Shown here: positions 35,171 through 44,785 of the stretch, piece after piece
Numbering within the stretch: position 1 is the first letter of the stretch
Layout: each line of letters starts with the position of its first letter
Origin: Shewanella morhuae
GTDB taxonomy: Bacteria; Pseudomonadota; Gammaproteobacteria; Enterobacterales; Shewanellaceae
NCBI RefSeq assembly: GCF_900156405.1
Contig: NZ_FTNN01000001.1
Span: 210,347 to 274,346, forward strand
Direction of reading: 5' to 3'
DNA: 64,000 bases
Notes under the pieces: model-generated
The model's database searches: none
What the model saw: the letters and a program-made list of their open reading frames with translations, nothing else
What the model was told of the DNA's origin: nothing
Program-made: the position numbers and the translations under genes

Positions 35171-35266
35171 TTGGTAAAATCTTAGGCCTAAATCAATTGA
35201 GTTTGGCTGAAACTTAGCAAACAAGGCTATTTACGGCTTTATCTTTATCTACAGGCAGGAGGTTCA

Positions 35267-35716
35267 ATGTATTGTCCATTTTGCAGCGCGACAGATACTA
35301 AAGTTATCGATTCCCGTTTAGTGGCAGAAGGCCATCAAGTGCGCCGTCGCCGAGAATGCACCGAATGCCATGAAAGATTTACCACTTTTGAAGGCGCTGA
35401 GTTAGTGATGCCGCGGGTGATAAAGCGCGATGGTTCACGCCAACCCTTCGATGAAGAAAAACTCCAAGGTGGCATGCTGCGCGCCGTTGAAAAACGCCCC
35501 GTGTCTATGGATGAAATTGAACAAGCGCTCAGTAAAATCAAATCGACCCTGCGCGCGACAGGTGAGCGAGAAGTGCCGTCAGAAATGGTTGGTAACTTGA
35601 TGATGGAGCAATTAATGACGCTCGATAAAGTAGCATATATACGCTTTGCTTCTGTGTATCGCGCCTTTGAAGATGTATCCGAGTTTGGCGAAGCGATAGC
35701 CAAACTGCAAAAGTAG
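35267..35716 (+). CDS. nrdR: NrdR, ribonucleotide reductase repressor
   Basis: A 149-residue regulator with an N-terminal zinc ribbon ([17 protein letters not shown] and [12 protein letters not shown]) and an ATP-cone ([20 protein letters not shown]). NrdR senses ATP/dATP and represses ribonucleotide reductase operons. CAGGAGG directly precedes the start codon at good distance. It heads the nrdR-rib-nusB-thiL-pgpA run, its usual position in gammaproteobacteria. Full length (149 in E. coli). Confidence 0.96.
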   Translation: MYCPFCSATDTKVIDSRLVAEGHQVRRRRECTECHERFTTFEGAELVMPRVIKRDGSRQPFDEEKLQGGMLRAVEKRPVSMDEIEQALSKIKSTLRATGEREVPSEMVGNLMMEQLMTLDKVAYIRFASVYRAFEDVSEFGEAIAKLQK

Positions 35717-35848
35717 TTATTCAGCTTTGCAGCCTTTAGGTTAGGCGTTTGGTCACATAGATTTGAAAGGTGGCTTTTATTAAATAGCTTTAACAGACTG
35801 ATTTTATTAGCAAGGTGAAAGACGAAACCTTTAACAATAGGGTTAAAC

Positions 35849-37003
35849 ATGAGCTTGAACATAAGTTGGTCGGTGCTGGATATTCAAATGATGAGCCGCG
35901 CGATTCAATTGGCGCGTAAAGGCTTTTACACCACAAGGCCTAATCCTAGTGTTGGCTGCGTTATTGTTAAAGATAACCACATTGTCGGCGAAGGTTATCA
36001 TCAAAAAGCGGGAGAGCCCCACGCTGAAGTCCATGCGCTGCGTATGGCGGGTGAAGAAGCTCGCGGCGCAACGGCTTATGTGACTTTAGAGCCCTGTAGC
36101 CATTATGGCCGCACGCCGCCCTGCGCCTTAGCGCTGATCAATATTGGCGTTAAGCGTGTGGTGGTAGCGGTGGAAGATGCTAATCCACAAGTCGGTGGGC
36201 GCGGTATTCGAATGCTACGCGATGCTGGCATCGAGGTTGATGTCGGCTTACAGCGCCATGAAGCTTATGCCTTAAATGCGGGCTTTATGAAACGTATGGA
36301 ATTAGGACTGCCAAGAGTTACAGTCAAATTAGCGGCAAGTCTTGATGGTAAAACAGCACTGTCTAACGGTGTATCTAAATGGATTACTGGCCCTGAATCA
36401 CGCCGCGACGTGCAGCGCTTACGCTTACGTGCTTGCGCGCTGGTAACGGGGATTGAAACCATACTGGCGGACGACCCTTCGCTCAATGTGCGTTATCAAG
36501 AGCTGGGCAGTTTAAAAGACAGGGTAACTGAGGCGCAATTACTACAGCCATTAAGAGTGATACTCGACAGTCGTGCCCGTTTGCCGTCAACAGCCGCTTT
36601 TTTGTCTATCGCATCGCCAATATTGTTGGTGTCGACCGTGGCATATCCCGCAGCGTTTCAAACACAATTGCCCTCCCATGTGAGTTGCCTTGTGTTACCC
36701 GCAATGGCAGGTCGCGTGTCATTACCTGATCTATTACGCTATTTAGGCCAAAGTTGTAATCAAGTGCTGGTGGAAGCGGGCGCAACCTTAGCGGGCGCGT
36801 TTTTAGCGCAGGGGCTGGCCGATGAGTTAGTGTTATACCAAGCGATGAAAATCCTCGGTGGGCAAGGGCGTAATTTATTACAATTGCCCGATTATCAAAC
36901 CATGGCGCAAATTCCGGCATTAACCGTGGTCGATGAGCGTAAATTAGGGCCAGATACCCGTTTGACCTTGAGCCTTAAGCCAGATCCCTCTTTATCTAAC
37001 TAA
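35849..37003 (+). CDS. ribD: RibD, riboflavin deaminase/reductase
   Basis: A 384-residue bifunctional enzyme: N-terminal pyrimidine deaminase with zinc motifs HAEVHAL and PCSHYGRTPPC, and C-terminal 5-amino-6-ribosylaminouracil reductase (VKLAASLDGKTALSNGVSKW). These are steps two and three of riboflavin synthesis. The gene is 132 bp after nrdR and 11 bp before ribE. The start is ATG 35849; MMSRAIQLA further in aligns with shorter homologues, so the first 13 residues may be optional. Confidence 0.95.
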   Translation: MSLNISWSVLDIQMMSRAIQLARKGFYTTRPNPSVGCVIVKDNHIVGEGYHQKAGEPHAEVHALRMAGEEARGATAYVTLEPCSHYGRTPPCALALINIGVKRVVVAVEDANPQVGGRGIRMLRDAGIEVDVGLQRHEAYALNAGFMKRMELGLPRVTVKLAASLDGKTALSNGVSKWITGPESRRDVQRLRLRACALVTGIETILADDPSLNVRYQELGSLKDRVTEAQLLQPLRVILDSRARLPSTAAFLSIASPILLVSTVAYPAAFQTQLPSHVSCLVLPAMAGRVSLPDLLRYLGQSCNQVLVEAGATLAGAFLAQGLADELVLYQAMKILGGQGRNLLQLPDYQTMAQIPALTVVDERKLGPDTRLTLSLKPDPSLSN

Positions 37004-37014
37004 GTGAGTTAACC

Positions 37015-37671
37015 ATGTTTACTGGGATTATTGAAGCCGTTGGCACACTGCGCAAACTGGAGCGTAAAGGCGATGATATTCGTCTTACTGTGGCGAGCGG
37101 CAAATTGGATTTAAACGATGTACGCTTAGGCGACAGTATTGCTACTAATGGCGTGTGCCTAACAGTGGTGCAGCAATTAGCTGACGGTTATGTGGCTGAT
37201 GTCTCAGCCGAAACTGTAAGCCTAACGGGTTTTGCGAACTATAAAATAGGCACTAAGGTTAATCTAGAAAAAGCCGTCACCCCAACTACGCGTTTAGGGG
37301 GACACATGGTCAGTGGCCATGTGGACGGTATTGCTACGGTTGAGCAGCGTCTTGTTCGTGGTCAAGCCATTGAGTTTTGGTTAGCGGCACCCGCAGAGTT
37401 AGGGCGCTATATTGCCCATAAAGGTTCTATCACCATTGATGGCGTAAGCCTAACGGTGAATGAAGTCGACGGCAGTCGTTTTCGCTTAACCATAGTGCCG
37501 CATACTGCAGGAGAAACTACCTTAATTAACCTGCAAGCGGGCGATAAGGTGAATATCGAAGTAGATTTAATTGCCCGTTATCTTGAGCGCTTGATGAATT
37601 ACGATGGTAAAGACAACAAGAGCGGTGGCGTAACGATGGACATGTTAGCCCGTGCCGGCTTTGTGCGTTAG
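37015..37671 (+). CDS. ribE: Riboflavin synthase, alpha chain
   Basis: A 218-residue riboflavin synthase made of two similar lumazine-binding domains, starting with the hallmark MFTGIIEAVG. The second domain repeats the pattern (GGHMVSGHVDGIATVEQRLV in domain two). It dismutates two 6,7-dimethyl-8-ribityllumazine molecules to riboflavin. The C-terminus TMDMLARAGFVR is typical. It is part of the rib operon, 11 bp after ribD. Some databases call this gene ribC. Confidence 0.95.
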   Translation: MFTGIIEAVGTLRKLERKGDDIRLTVASGKLDLNDVRLGDSIATNGVCLTVVQQLADGYVADVSAETVSLTGFANYKIGTKVNLEKAVTPTTRLGGHMVSGHVDGIATVEQRLVRGQAIEFWLAAPAELGRYIAHKGSITIDGVSLTVNEVDGSRFRLTIVPHTAGETTLINLQAGDKVNIEVDLIARYLERLMNYDGKDNKSGGVTMDMLARAGFVR

Positions 37672-37737
37672 TGCACTGGCAATCGCACTGCTAAGGTGTA
37701 AAATTTCATAACAACAGCAAAATCATAAGGTCCTACA

Positions 37738-38841
37738 ATGGCGCTGCACAGTATAGAAGAGATCATCGAAGATATTCGTCAAGGTAAAATGGTTATTTTG
37801 ATGGATGACGAAGACAGAGAAAACGAAGGTGATTTAATCATGGCTGCCGAATTGGTAACGCCAGAAGCGATTAATTTCATGGCGAAATATGGCCGTGGAT
37901 TGATTTGCCAGACAATGACCAAAGCACGTTGTCAGCAATTGAATCTGCCTTTAATGGTAACAAATAATAACGCCCAGTTCTCGACTAACTTTACAGTGTC
38001 TATTGAAGCAGCTACAGGCGTCACTACTGGTATCTCGGCTCACGATCGTGCCGTTACGGTAAAGGCGGCAGTGGCTAAAGATGCCAAAGCGTCTGATTTA
38101 GTGCAACCTGGGCATATCTTCCCGTTAATGGCACAGGATGGCGGCGTGTTAATTCGTGCTGGCCACACAGAAGCGGGTTGTGATTTAGCGCGTTTAGCTG
38201 GGCTTGAGCCTTCTGGTGTGATTGTTGAAATTCTCAATGAAGATGGCACCATGGCACGCCGCCCTGATTTAGAGGTTTTCTCAGAATTACATGGTATTAA
38301 AATTGGCACTATCGCGGCATTAATTGAATATCGCAATACCCAAGAAACCACGGTTGTGCGTGAGGCTAAGTGTAAGTTACCTACTCGTTTCGGCGAGTTC
38401 GATATGGTGACCTTTAGAGACACTATCGACAATCAACTGCATTTCGCTTTAATTAAAGGCGAAGTGAAGAGCGATTGCTTAGTGCGAGTGCATTTACAAA
38501 ATACCTTTAATGACTTACTACATTCTGAGCGCGATCAGCAACGTAGCTGGCCACTTGAGAAAGCAATGCAGCGTATTGCAACCGAAGGTGGAGTCCTCGT
38601 TTTATTGGGTAGCCAAGAACCCGCCAGCGAAATACTTGCTAGGGTAAAAGCTTTTGAAGCTGAAGATCAAGGTCAAGCGCCTGCTTCTGCCAAATGGCAG
38701 GGTACTTCGCGCCGCGTTGGCGTGGGCTCACAAATCTTAGCTAGCCTTGGCGTGACTAAAATGCGCTTACTTAGCTCGCCTAAACGTTACCATTCGCTTT
38801 CTGGCTTTGGCCTTGAAGTGACCGAGTATGTGGCGGACTAA
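37738..38841 (+). CDS. ribBA: DHBP synthase with degenerate GTP cyclohydrolase II domain
   Basis: A 367-residue protein. The N-terminal 3,4-dihydroxy-2-butanone 4-phosphate synthase domain (about 1-200) is intact: [13 protein letters not shown] with the catalytic acidic patch and [17 protein letters not shown]. The C-terminal part (about 205-367) aligns with GTP cyclohydrolase II in outline, but the three zinc-binding cysteines (C-x10-C-x-C) and the GTP loop are missing, so it should not act on GTP. The organism would need a separate RibA. This form is common in Shewanella and Vibrio rib operons. Confidence 0.92.
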   Translation: MALHSIEEIIEDIRQGKMVILMDDEDRENEGDLIMAAELVTPEAINFMAKYGRGLICQTMTKARCQQLNLPLMVTNNNAQFSTNFTVSIEAATGVTTGISAHDRAVTVKAAVAKDAKASDLVQPGHIFPLMAQDGGVLIRAGHTEAGCDLARLAGLEPSGVIVEILNEDGTMARRPDLEVFSELHGIKIGTIAALIEYRNTQETTVVREAKCKLPTRFGEFDMVTFRDTIDNQLHFALIKGEVKSDCLVRVHLQNTFNDLLHSERDQQRSWPLEKAMQRIATEGGVLVLLGSQEPASEILARVKAFEAEDQGQAPASAKWQGTSRRVGVGSQILASLGVTKMRLLSSPKRYHSLSGFGLEVTEYVAD

Positions 38842-38971
38842 AAACCAAAGTTACACTGAAGTAAAATTAACAATTTCTGATAATTTGCATAGGGCTCTGG
38901 GCAATGGGCTGTGATATCATGTCGCCACTTTTCGCCCCGAGCTGGGTGCTTTAGCTAAATTAGGTAAGATA

Positions 38972-39451
38972 ATGAACGTAGTTCAAGGTAATATCGAAGC
39001 GAAAAATGCCAAAGTTGCGATTGTAATTTCGCGTTTCAACAGCTTTTTAGTTGAGAGCTTGCTTGAAGGTGCACTTGACACGCTGAAGCGTTTTGGCCAA
39101 GTCAGCGACGACAATATCACTGTTGTCCGTGTACCAGGTGCTGTTGAGTTGCCGCTAGCTGCGCGTCGCGTAGCTGCCAGTGGTAAATTCGACGGTATTA
39201 TCGCATTAGGTGCGGTGATCCGTGGTGGTACTCCTCATTTTGATTTTGTTGCAGGCGAATGTAATAAAGGACTAGCTCAAATTGCTTTAGAATTTGATCT
39301 ACCTGTTGCTTTCGGTGTGTTGACCACAGATACCATAGAACAAGCTATTGAACGTTCAGGTACCAAAGCGGGTAACAAAGGCGGCGAAGCTGCTTTAAGC
39401 CTGTTAGAAATGGTCAATGTTCTGCAAGAACTTGAACAACAGTTATTATAG
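38972..39451 (+). CDS. ribH: Lumazine synthase
   Basis: A 159-residue 6,7-dimethyl-8-ribityllumazine synthase. [21 protein letters not shown], the active-site His in [11 protein letters not shown] and [16 protein letters not shown] are the family landmarks. It condenses DHBP with the RibD product before the final RibE step, usually in a 60-mer capsid. It lies 130 bp after ribBA and 11 bp before nusB. No FMN riboswitch is seen in the leader. Confidence 0.96.
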   Translation: MNVVQGNIEAKNAKVAIVISRFNSFLVESLLEGALDTLKRFGQVSDDNITVVRVPGAVELPLAARRVAASGKFDGIIALGAVIRGGTPHFDFVAGECNKGLAQIALEFDLPVAFGVLTTDTIEQAIERSGTKAGNKGGEAALSLLEMVNVLQELEQQLL

Positions 39452-39462
39452 TAGGAAAAATA

Positions 39463-39867
39463 ATGAAGCCTTCTGAGCGCCGCAAGGCCCGCCGTTTAGC
39501 CGTTCAAGCCATCTATTCATGGCAACTAAGCGGGAATAATATTGCCGATGTCGAGCATGAGTTTTTAACTGAACAAAGTCTCGATGGTGTTGATGTAGCT
39601 TATTTTCGTGAGCTATTTTCAGGCGTTGCAACGAAGAAAACCCAATTGGATGATTTAATCATCCCGCATCTGGAGCGCCCGATTGATGAAGTGTCTCCAG
39701 TTGAGAAAGCCATTGTTCGTTTAGCGACCTATGAGCTGACTTTCCGCAAAGATGTGCCGTATAAGGTCGCGATTAATGAAGCGATCGAATTGGCGAAATC
39801 TTTCGGTGCGGACGAGAGTCATAAGTTTGTAAACGGACTGCTCGACAAACTGGTTGCACGTAAGTAA
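39463..39867 (+). CDS. nusB: NusB, transcription antitermination factor
   Basis: A 134-residue all-helical RNA-binding protein. [20 protein letters not shown] is the typical arginine-rich first helix, and the C-terminal [11 protein letters not shown] is the family's closing helix. It binds boxA RNA with NusE in rRNA antitermination. It follows ribH at 11 bp and is closed by a terminator. Confidence 0.95.
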   Translation: MKPSERRKARRLAVQAIYSWQLSGNNIADVEHEFLTEQSLDGVDVAYFRELFSGVATKKTQLDDLIIPHLERPIDEVSPVEKAIVRLATYELTFRKDVPYKVAINEAIELAKSFGADESHKFVNGLLDKLVARK

Positions 39868-39874
39868 CAAAGAC

Positions 39875-39901
39875 AAACGGTATCTTAGGATACCGTTTTT
39901 C
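39875..39901 (+). terminator. Terminator after nusB
   Basis: AAACGGTATC, loop TTAG, GATACCGTTT then more T. It separates the rib-nusB unit from thiL-pgpA, though read-through is possible. Confidence 0.88.
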
Positions 39902-39945
39902 ATTGCTAACAAAGGTGGCCGATGTGAGTCGTGCCAAACTGTACA

Positions 39946-40902
39946 GTGAAAGAATTCCAATTAATTGAATGTTATTTTAGCAATCGCGGCCCCACTCGCC
40001 GTGATGTCAAGCTAGGCATCGGCGACGATTGCGCTTTAGTGCAACCGGCAGAAAATAAGTCGATTGCTATCTCCTGTGACACCTTAGTCGAAAATGTTCA
40101 CTTCTTCCCCGATATGCCTCCAGCTGCTTTAGGCTACAAAGCCTTAGCGGTAAATTTATCTGATTTGGCTGCCATGGGCGCAGAACCCGCGTGGATGACG
40201 CTTGCTTTAACCCTGCCTGACGTCGATGAAACTTGGCTCAGTGGTTTTAGCGAGGGGTTGTTTGAAGCCGCCAATTACTATGGCATCGCTTTAATTGGTG
40301 GTGATACCACTCGCGGTCCGCGGGCGATTAATATTACCGTGCATGGCCAAGTTCCACAGGGTAAAGCCCTCACGCGACACGGTGCTAAAGCGGGTGACTG
40401 GATTTATGTTACCGGCACGCTTGGCGATTCCGCTTTAGGTCTGGATATTATCCGCGGTGCTCAGCAAGCCAAAGCCGAAAACAAAGAATTCCTTATCAAT
40501 CGTCATTATCGTCCAACGCCAAGAGTGTTAGCAGGCCAAGCGCTACGATCATTAGCCTCTAGTGCGATTGATCTTTCTGACGGTTTTATTTCAGATATTA
40601 GCCATATTCTTAAAGCTGCAGAGGTGGGTGCAATTGTTGATGTTAATTGCATTCCGTTATCATTGGCGATGAAAGATACTGTGAGTGAGGAGCATGCATT
40701 AGGTTATGCACTTACGGGTGGCGAAGATTATGAACTGTTGTTCACGGTTCCAGAGTCCCAAAAAGGTGCCCTTGAAACAACATTGAACCATACGGGGACT
40801 AAATTTGTCCGTGTTGGGCAAATTTGTGCTGGCAGCAAACTAAAATTACAACTCAATGGTGAGCCTTTTATTCCACCGTATTACGGTTTTGAGCACTTTT
40901 AA
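39946..40902 (+). CDS. thiL: Thiamine-monophosphate kinase
   Basis: A 318-residue ThiL, which phosphorylates TMP to TDP, the active cofactor. GIGDDCALV, AVNLSDLAAMGAEP, ALIGGDTTRG and GYALTGGEDYELLFTV are the metal/ATP-binding motifs of the family. The start is uncertain: GTG 39946 (reading M-KEFQLIE) aligns best with homologues but has no ribosome site; GTG 39931 is five codons longer and also weak. It is coupled to pgpA, 15 bp further on. Confidence 0.92.
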   Translation: MKEFQLIECYFSNRGPTRRDVKLGIGDDCALVQPAENKSIAISCDTLVENVHFFPDMPPAALGYKALAVNLSDLAAMGAEPAWMTLALTLPDVDETWLSGFSEGLFEAANYYGIALIGGDTTRGPRAINITVHGQVPQGKALTRHGAKAGDWIYVTGTLGDSALGLDIIRGAQQAKAENKEFLINRHYRPTPRVLAGQALRSLASSAIDLSDGFISDISHILKAAEVGAIVDVNCIPLSLAMKDTVSEEHALGYALTGGEDYELLFTVPESQKGALETTLNHTGTKFVRVGQICAGSKLKLQLNGEPFIPPYYGFEHF

Positions 40903-40917
40903 GCGAAGAGCGTGTTA

Positions 40918-41412
40918 ATGAAATGGTTGTCAAAGGATGAGGCGTTAACTCGCCTGTCATTAAAGAACCCTGTGCATTTTTTAGCACTCGGTTTTGGTAG
41001 TGGACTTGCCACTAAAGCGCCCGGTACTTTCGGTACTTTGGCAGCTATTCCCTTGTATTTGCTTATGGCGCCATTACCGCTGGCTTGGTATCTCGGTTTA
41101 ACCTTAATCAGTGTTTTGGCGGGTTTTTATATTTGTGGTAAAGCTGCAAATGATATGGGCGTACACGATCACGGCGCCATTGTGTGGGATGAAGTGGCTG
41201 GGCTACTAATCACTATGATAGCAGCGCCAGCAGGCTGGGTTTGGCTATTAGTCGGATTTGGTCTATTTCGCTTTTTCGATATCATTAAGCCTTGGCCGAT
41301 TCGTTGGCTTGACGCCAAAGTTGAAGGTGGTTTTGGCATAATGATCGATGATGTTTTAGCTGGCGTGTTCGCCTTTATTTGTTTACAAGGGCTAGTGTGG
41401 TGTTTTAGCTAA
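40918..41412 (+). CDS. pgpA: Phosphatidylglycerophosphatase A
   Basis: A 164-residue membrane enzyme that dephosphorylates phosphatidylglycerol phosphate. Start ATG 40918 has GAAGAG 7 bp upstream. Family marks include FGSGLATKAPGTFGTLAAIP, the metal-binding IVWDEVAGLL and IMIDDVLAGVFAF, with hydrophobic segments between. It follows thiL closely, the normal arrangement. Confidence 0.94.
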   Translation: MKWLSKDEALTRLSLKNPVHFLALGFGSGLATKAPGTFGTLAAIPLYLLMAPLPLAWYLGLTLISVLAGFYICGKAANDMGVHDHGAIVWDEVAGLLITMIAAPAGWVWLLVGFGLFRFFDIIKPWPIRWLDAKVEGGFGIMIDDVLAGVFAFICLQGLVWCFS

Positions 41413-41492
41413 CAGCTAGTCCTTTGTTTTAACTATAGTTATATATCAATTTGGTTCTCTCATCGTGTTGTCCTTGACTCTCTTTTTTCCTC

Positions 41493-43151
41493 CTATTGCA
41501 GCAGTTCTCTAGCGTTTGCTAGCGTATTGCTGGTGATAGTGTCGCCGCCTAATAGTCTGGCGAGTTCTTGTATACGTTGCTCACGATCGAGTGATTTCAT
41601 GGTTGTTTCAGTGCTGCCCGCTTTATTAAACTTATCGACAAACATATGTTGGTGCCCATTGCCCGCAACTTGGGGTAAGTGAGTTACGCACAATACTTGA
41701 GTCGACTCGCCTAAGCTGCGTAACATACGGCCGACCACTGCGGCGGTTGGGCCAGAGATACCCACATCTACCTCATCAAAAATCAACGTTGGGGTGGCGA
41801 CTTTTTTCGCCGTAATGACTTGAATACCTAAGCCTATTCGTGAAAGTTCACCGCCTGAAGCCACTTTAGAAATGGGTTGTAAAGGCTGGCCTGGGTTAGT
41901 GGTCACCATAAATTCAATATTGTCACTGCCATTGATGGACATCTGCTCTGGGTGGAAATTGACTTCGATAGTAAATTTCCCCTTGGGCATATTCAGTTCG
42001 TGAATTGACTGAGTAACGAGTTTATCAAGCTCTTTAGCATATCTTGCGCGGCTTTGACTGAGCTTTTGTGCATTGCTAAGATAAGCGCTTCTGCTGGCAT
42101 CAACTTGTAACTGAATTTCTTCGAGTTTGCTTTCATCGCTGTCTAAGGTGCTCAGTTCAGTCTTTAAGGCTAAGTGATGGTCGGCTAATTTATTCGGGCT
42201 AACATGGTGCTTACGCGCCAGTTGCATGGCTTTTGATAGCCGTTCTTCTAAATAGGCAAAATGGGTTGGATCGAGTTCAAGTTTACTTAAATAATGCTGT
42301 AATTCACCGGCACTTTCTTGTACTTGGATTAGTGCATCATTCAGCATAGTGCTGATATTACTTAATGCGGGATCGTAACTTTGCAGATCTTCTGCCAGAG
42401 AAACAACTCGATTGAGTAGTGATTCTATATTACTTTCTTCGCCTTCAGTGAGTATGTCTAAGCTTGCCTGACAGGTATCAATGAGCTCAGTGCCGTTAGC
42501 CAGTCGTTTGTGCTCTTGTTCAATTTCATCAAACTCATCGACTTTAAGATCAAACTCATCAAGTTCTTCTACTTGATATTGCACTAGTTGTTTACGAGCA
42601 ATCCGTTCATGCTGAGAGGCTTCTAGCTGTTTTAGATCGGCTTCAATTTGCTTACAACACTGAAAACTCGCACTTACAGTATCAATCAGTAATCTATGGT
42701 TTGCATAGCTGTCGAGCAGGGTGAGTTGATGCTCACTTTTTAGCATTGCATGGTGTGCATGTTGGCCGTGAATACCAATGAGTAACTGACCTAGTAATTT
42801 GAGTTGTGTCAGTGGTACTGGATTACCGTTGATATAGGCCCGTGAGCGGCCATCACTGCCAATGGTCCGGCGTAGGATACACTCATTGTCGAGCTCAAGA
42901 TCGTTATCCTCTAACCAACGTTTGGCCAGTGGAATATCATCCAAAGAAAAGCGCGCACTAACCTCTGTTTTACTGGCTCCAGGGCGAATGCTGCTGGCAT
43001 CGGCTCTATTACCTAGACATAGGCCTAAAGCGTCGATAGCGATCGATTTACCAGCTCCCGTCTCACCTGTAATGCTGGTCATACCGGGACGAAAATCTAA
43101 TTCTAAAAATCGGACGATAGCAAAGTTATTAATGCTGAGTTGGCAAAGCAT
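41493..43151 (-). CDS. recN: RecN, DNA double-strand break repair ATPase
   Basis: A 552-residue SMC-like protein. Walker A GETGAGKS lies near residue 35, a long coiled coil spans about 155-360, and SGGELSRIGL with Walker B TLIFDEVDVGI is near the C-terminus. RecN holds broken ends together during recombinational repair and is strongly SOS-induced. ATG 43151 is chosen (AGGGA 8 bp upstream) because E. coli RecN starts MLAQLTISNF, matching MLCQLSINNF here. Two LexA boxes lie 32-69 bp upstream. Confidence 0.95.
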   Translation of the reverse strand: MLCQLSINNFAIVRFLELDFRPGMTSITGETGAGKSIAIDALGLCLGNRADASSIRPGASKTEVSARFSLDDIPLAKRWLEDNDLELDNECILRRTIGSDGRSRAYINGNPVPLTQLKLLGQLLIGIHGQHAHHAMLKSEHQLTLLDSYANHRLLIDTVSASFQCCKQIEADLKQLEASQHERIARKQLVQYQVEELDEFDLKVDEFDEIEQEHKRLANGTELIDTCQASLDILTEGEESNIESLLNRVVSLAEDLQSYDPALSNISTMLNDALIQVQESAGELQHYLSKLELDPTHFAYLEERLSKAMQLARKHHVSPNKLADHHLALKTELSTLDSDESKLEEIQLQVDASRSAYLSNAQKLSQSRARYAKELDKLVTQSIHELNMPKGKFTIEVNFHPEQMSINGSDNIEFMVTTNPGQPLQPISKVASGGELSRIGLGIQVITAKKVATPTLIFDEVDVGISGPTAAVVGRMLRSLGESTQVLCVTHLPQVAGNGHQHMFVDKFNKAGSTETTMKSLDREQRIQELARLLGGDTITSNTLANARELLQ

Positions 43152-43182
43152 AGCGAATCCCTGTCGAAAACACACCAAACCA

Positions 43183-43198
43183 CTGTATTGATAAACAG
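43183..43198. promoter_or_regulatory. LexA box 1, recN promoter
   Basis: CTGTATTGATAAACAG fits CTGT-N8-ACAG, the gammaproteobacterial SOS box, 32 bp before the recN start codon. Confidence 0.9.
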
Positions 43199-43204
43199 TA
43201 TATA

Positions 43205-43220
43205 CTGATTTTATATACAG
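43205..43220. promoter_or_regulatory. LexA box 2, recN promoter
   Basis: CTGATTTTATATACAG fits CTG-N10-CAG, 22 bp further upstream of box 1. Paired boxes are typical of the recN promoter. Confidence 0.85.
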
Positions 43221-43278
43221 TAAAGCGGCTTGAGTAAATAATCAACAAAATTGCTAGTTAATATTTTTAATCTATTGA

Positions 43279-44253
43279 TTATGAGTGAGTTCTTACTAGA
43301 GATTCTAATATGGGTAAACTGAAAAAAGTCACTATTGTACCGAATAAAATACCCTGAGCACTGCTTGATGCCTGAGTATTGTAGCGCTGAGCGAGTAAGT
43401 AGGCGCTAGCCGCAGTAGGCAATGCACTTAAGATCACGGCCATAATTAAATAGTCCCCAGTTACAGCAAAACTTTTAAGCATAAAATAAATAAGCAAAGG
43501 TTGAATCACCAGTTTGAACAGGTTGATAAGGCTAAGTTCTATGACGTTTTTAAGGCTAAATACCTTGCTATCTTTTTGATAGCGCATCGCTTTGGCTAGC
43601 ACCATGCCGATTGCAAATAGTGCGCAAGGGCTTGAGGTATTGCCTATCTGCTGGATCATCAGTGCGAGTCCAGCAGGTAATTTTATCTCGAGTGCCGAAA
43701 TACCCACACCAATTAAGCTGCCAATAACAATAGGATTTTTGCCTATCGCCATTGTTATTATAACGAAGGCGTGATGTTGTCTTTGTGTATTTATCGCTAG
43801 TTCCATTGATACTAAAGCTACAGCAAACATCAGCACTGATAATAAGCTGGCAATCGCTGCTGCAATTAAAGCGCTTTGTTGTTGCGGGAACAGGATGATA
43901 AGTAACGGGATACCAATAAAAGCTGTATTGCCGAAGGTGGCATTGAGTGCTCGAATGGCGGCAATGGCATGTTGCTGAGGATCCACCAGCAGGGAAAGCC
44001 CAAGACAAATAAGATAAGTGATGATCATAGCCGTGCTGTAGCCGGCAATAAAACCCCATTGCAAAATCTCATCAATTGGTTGCTGTGCAAGGGCAATAAG
44101 CATGATTGCTGGGAAGGCAATATAATAGACATACTGGTTAAGTACTTGATCCGTATCAACGGGTAAGATTTTTAGTTTTTGTACTAGCGTGCCGAGCAAC
44201 ATAATCCCGAATACGGCAAACAGAGGGGTTAAAATAGTCATTCCCTCACTCAT
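43279..44253 (-). CDS. AEC-family transporter (auxin efflux carrier type)
   Basis: A 324-residue inner-membrane protein with about ten hydrophobic segments, in the AEC (auxin efflux carrier/MleP) family. LGTLVQKLKILPVDTDQVLNQYVYYIAFPA and RALNATFGNTAFIGIPLLI are the family's first repeat; the second includes LPTAASAYLLAQRYN. Bacterial members carry malonate, malate or amino acids; the substrate is unknown here. Two close start codons exist (44253 and 44241). It shares the recN upstream region but is a separate gene. Confidence 0.87.
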   Translation of the reverse strand: MSEGMTILTPLFAVFGIMLLGTLVQKLKILPVDTDQVLNQYVYYIAFPAIMLIALAQQPIDEILQWGFIAGYSTAMIITYLICLGLSLLVDPQQHAIAAIRALNATFGNTAFIGIPLLIILFPQQQSALIAAAIASLLSVLMFAVALVSMELAINTQRQHHAFVIITMAIGKNPIVIGSLIGVGISALEIKLPAGLALMIQQIGNTSSPCALFAIGMVLAKAMRYQKDSKVFSLKNVIELSLINLFKLVIQPLLIYFMLKSFAVTGDYLIMAVILSALPTAASAYLLAQRYNTQASSSAQGILFGTIVTFFSLPILESLVRTHS

Positions 44254-44404
44254 CCTTACAATTAAATGGTTATAAACTCACTGCGGTTATTTTTCACTGG
44301 CGCATTAACTCTTAATGATCGTGTTGTAGTATTTATTGAGTTTATGTAGTTAAAGGCATCAGAGCTATTTTATATACTTTAAGGGCTGCAGATAGAAAAC
44401 GTTA

Positions 44405-44638
44405 TCAGCGTTTTTTGGCTATAACGGTATTTTTAGGCATCATATTTTGTACTTGTTTCACATCTTGAAGGCTTGTACGTGTCTCAGGTAATACGCCTAA
44501 TTCTAAATAATATGCGACTAAACGGCGTAACTCAAACAATGAACCAATACGATGTTGATCTTTAATTGTGAGTTTCCAACTATCGGTATGGCCTTCGCTA
44601 TTAGTTAAGATAAATCCTTGATAAATAAGTTTTCTCAT
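44405..44638 (-). CDS. Small conserved-looking protein of unknown function
   Basis: A 77-residue protein, MRKLIYQGFILTNSEGHTDS and onwards, with a strong GGAG ribosome site 8 bp before its ATG and host-like codon use, so it is probably a real gene. The middle looks helical (LFELRRLVAYYLELG) and the C-terminus is basic. There is no signal peptide or membrane helix. I do not recognise the family. It stands alone between the AEC gene and yjaG, with about 150 bp on both sides. Confidence 0.65.
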   Translation of the reverse strand: MRKLIYQGFILTNSEGHTDSWKLTIKDQHRIGSLFELRRLVAYYLELGVLPETRTSLQDVKQVQNMMPKNTVIAKKR

Positions 44639-44754
44639 AGGGATAACTCCAAATTAACAAAGGATCATAGTTAACGATAGCACTTATTTATTATGGAATT
44701 TACCTCACCACAAGATATTTTAGTGAAGAGCATTGGCGATTATTTTTCTTAATG

Positions 44755-44778
44755 AGTGCTTGAGTTGCCCCAAGCACT
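44755..44778 (-). terminator. Hairpin after yjaG
   Basis: AGTGCTTG, an 8-nt loop and CAAGCACT, 7 bp after the yjaG stop on the minus strand. There is no T-run, so it is only a possible terminator. Confidence 0.35.
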
Positions 44779-44785
44779 TGGCCAA

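Noticed and set aside
38842-38971. FMN riboswitch in the rib operon
   Set aside because: The leader before ribH and the spacers before ribBA and ribD lack the conserved RFN blocks.
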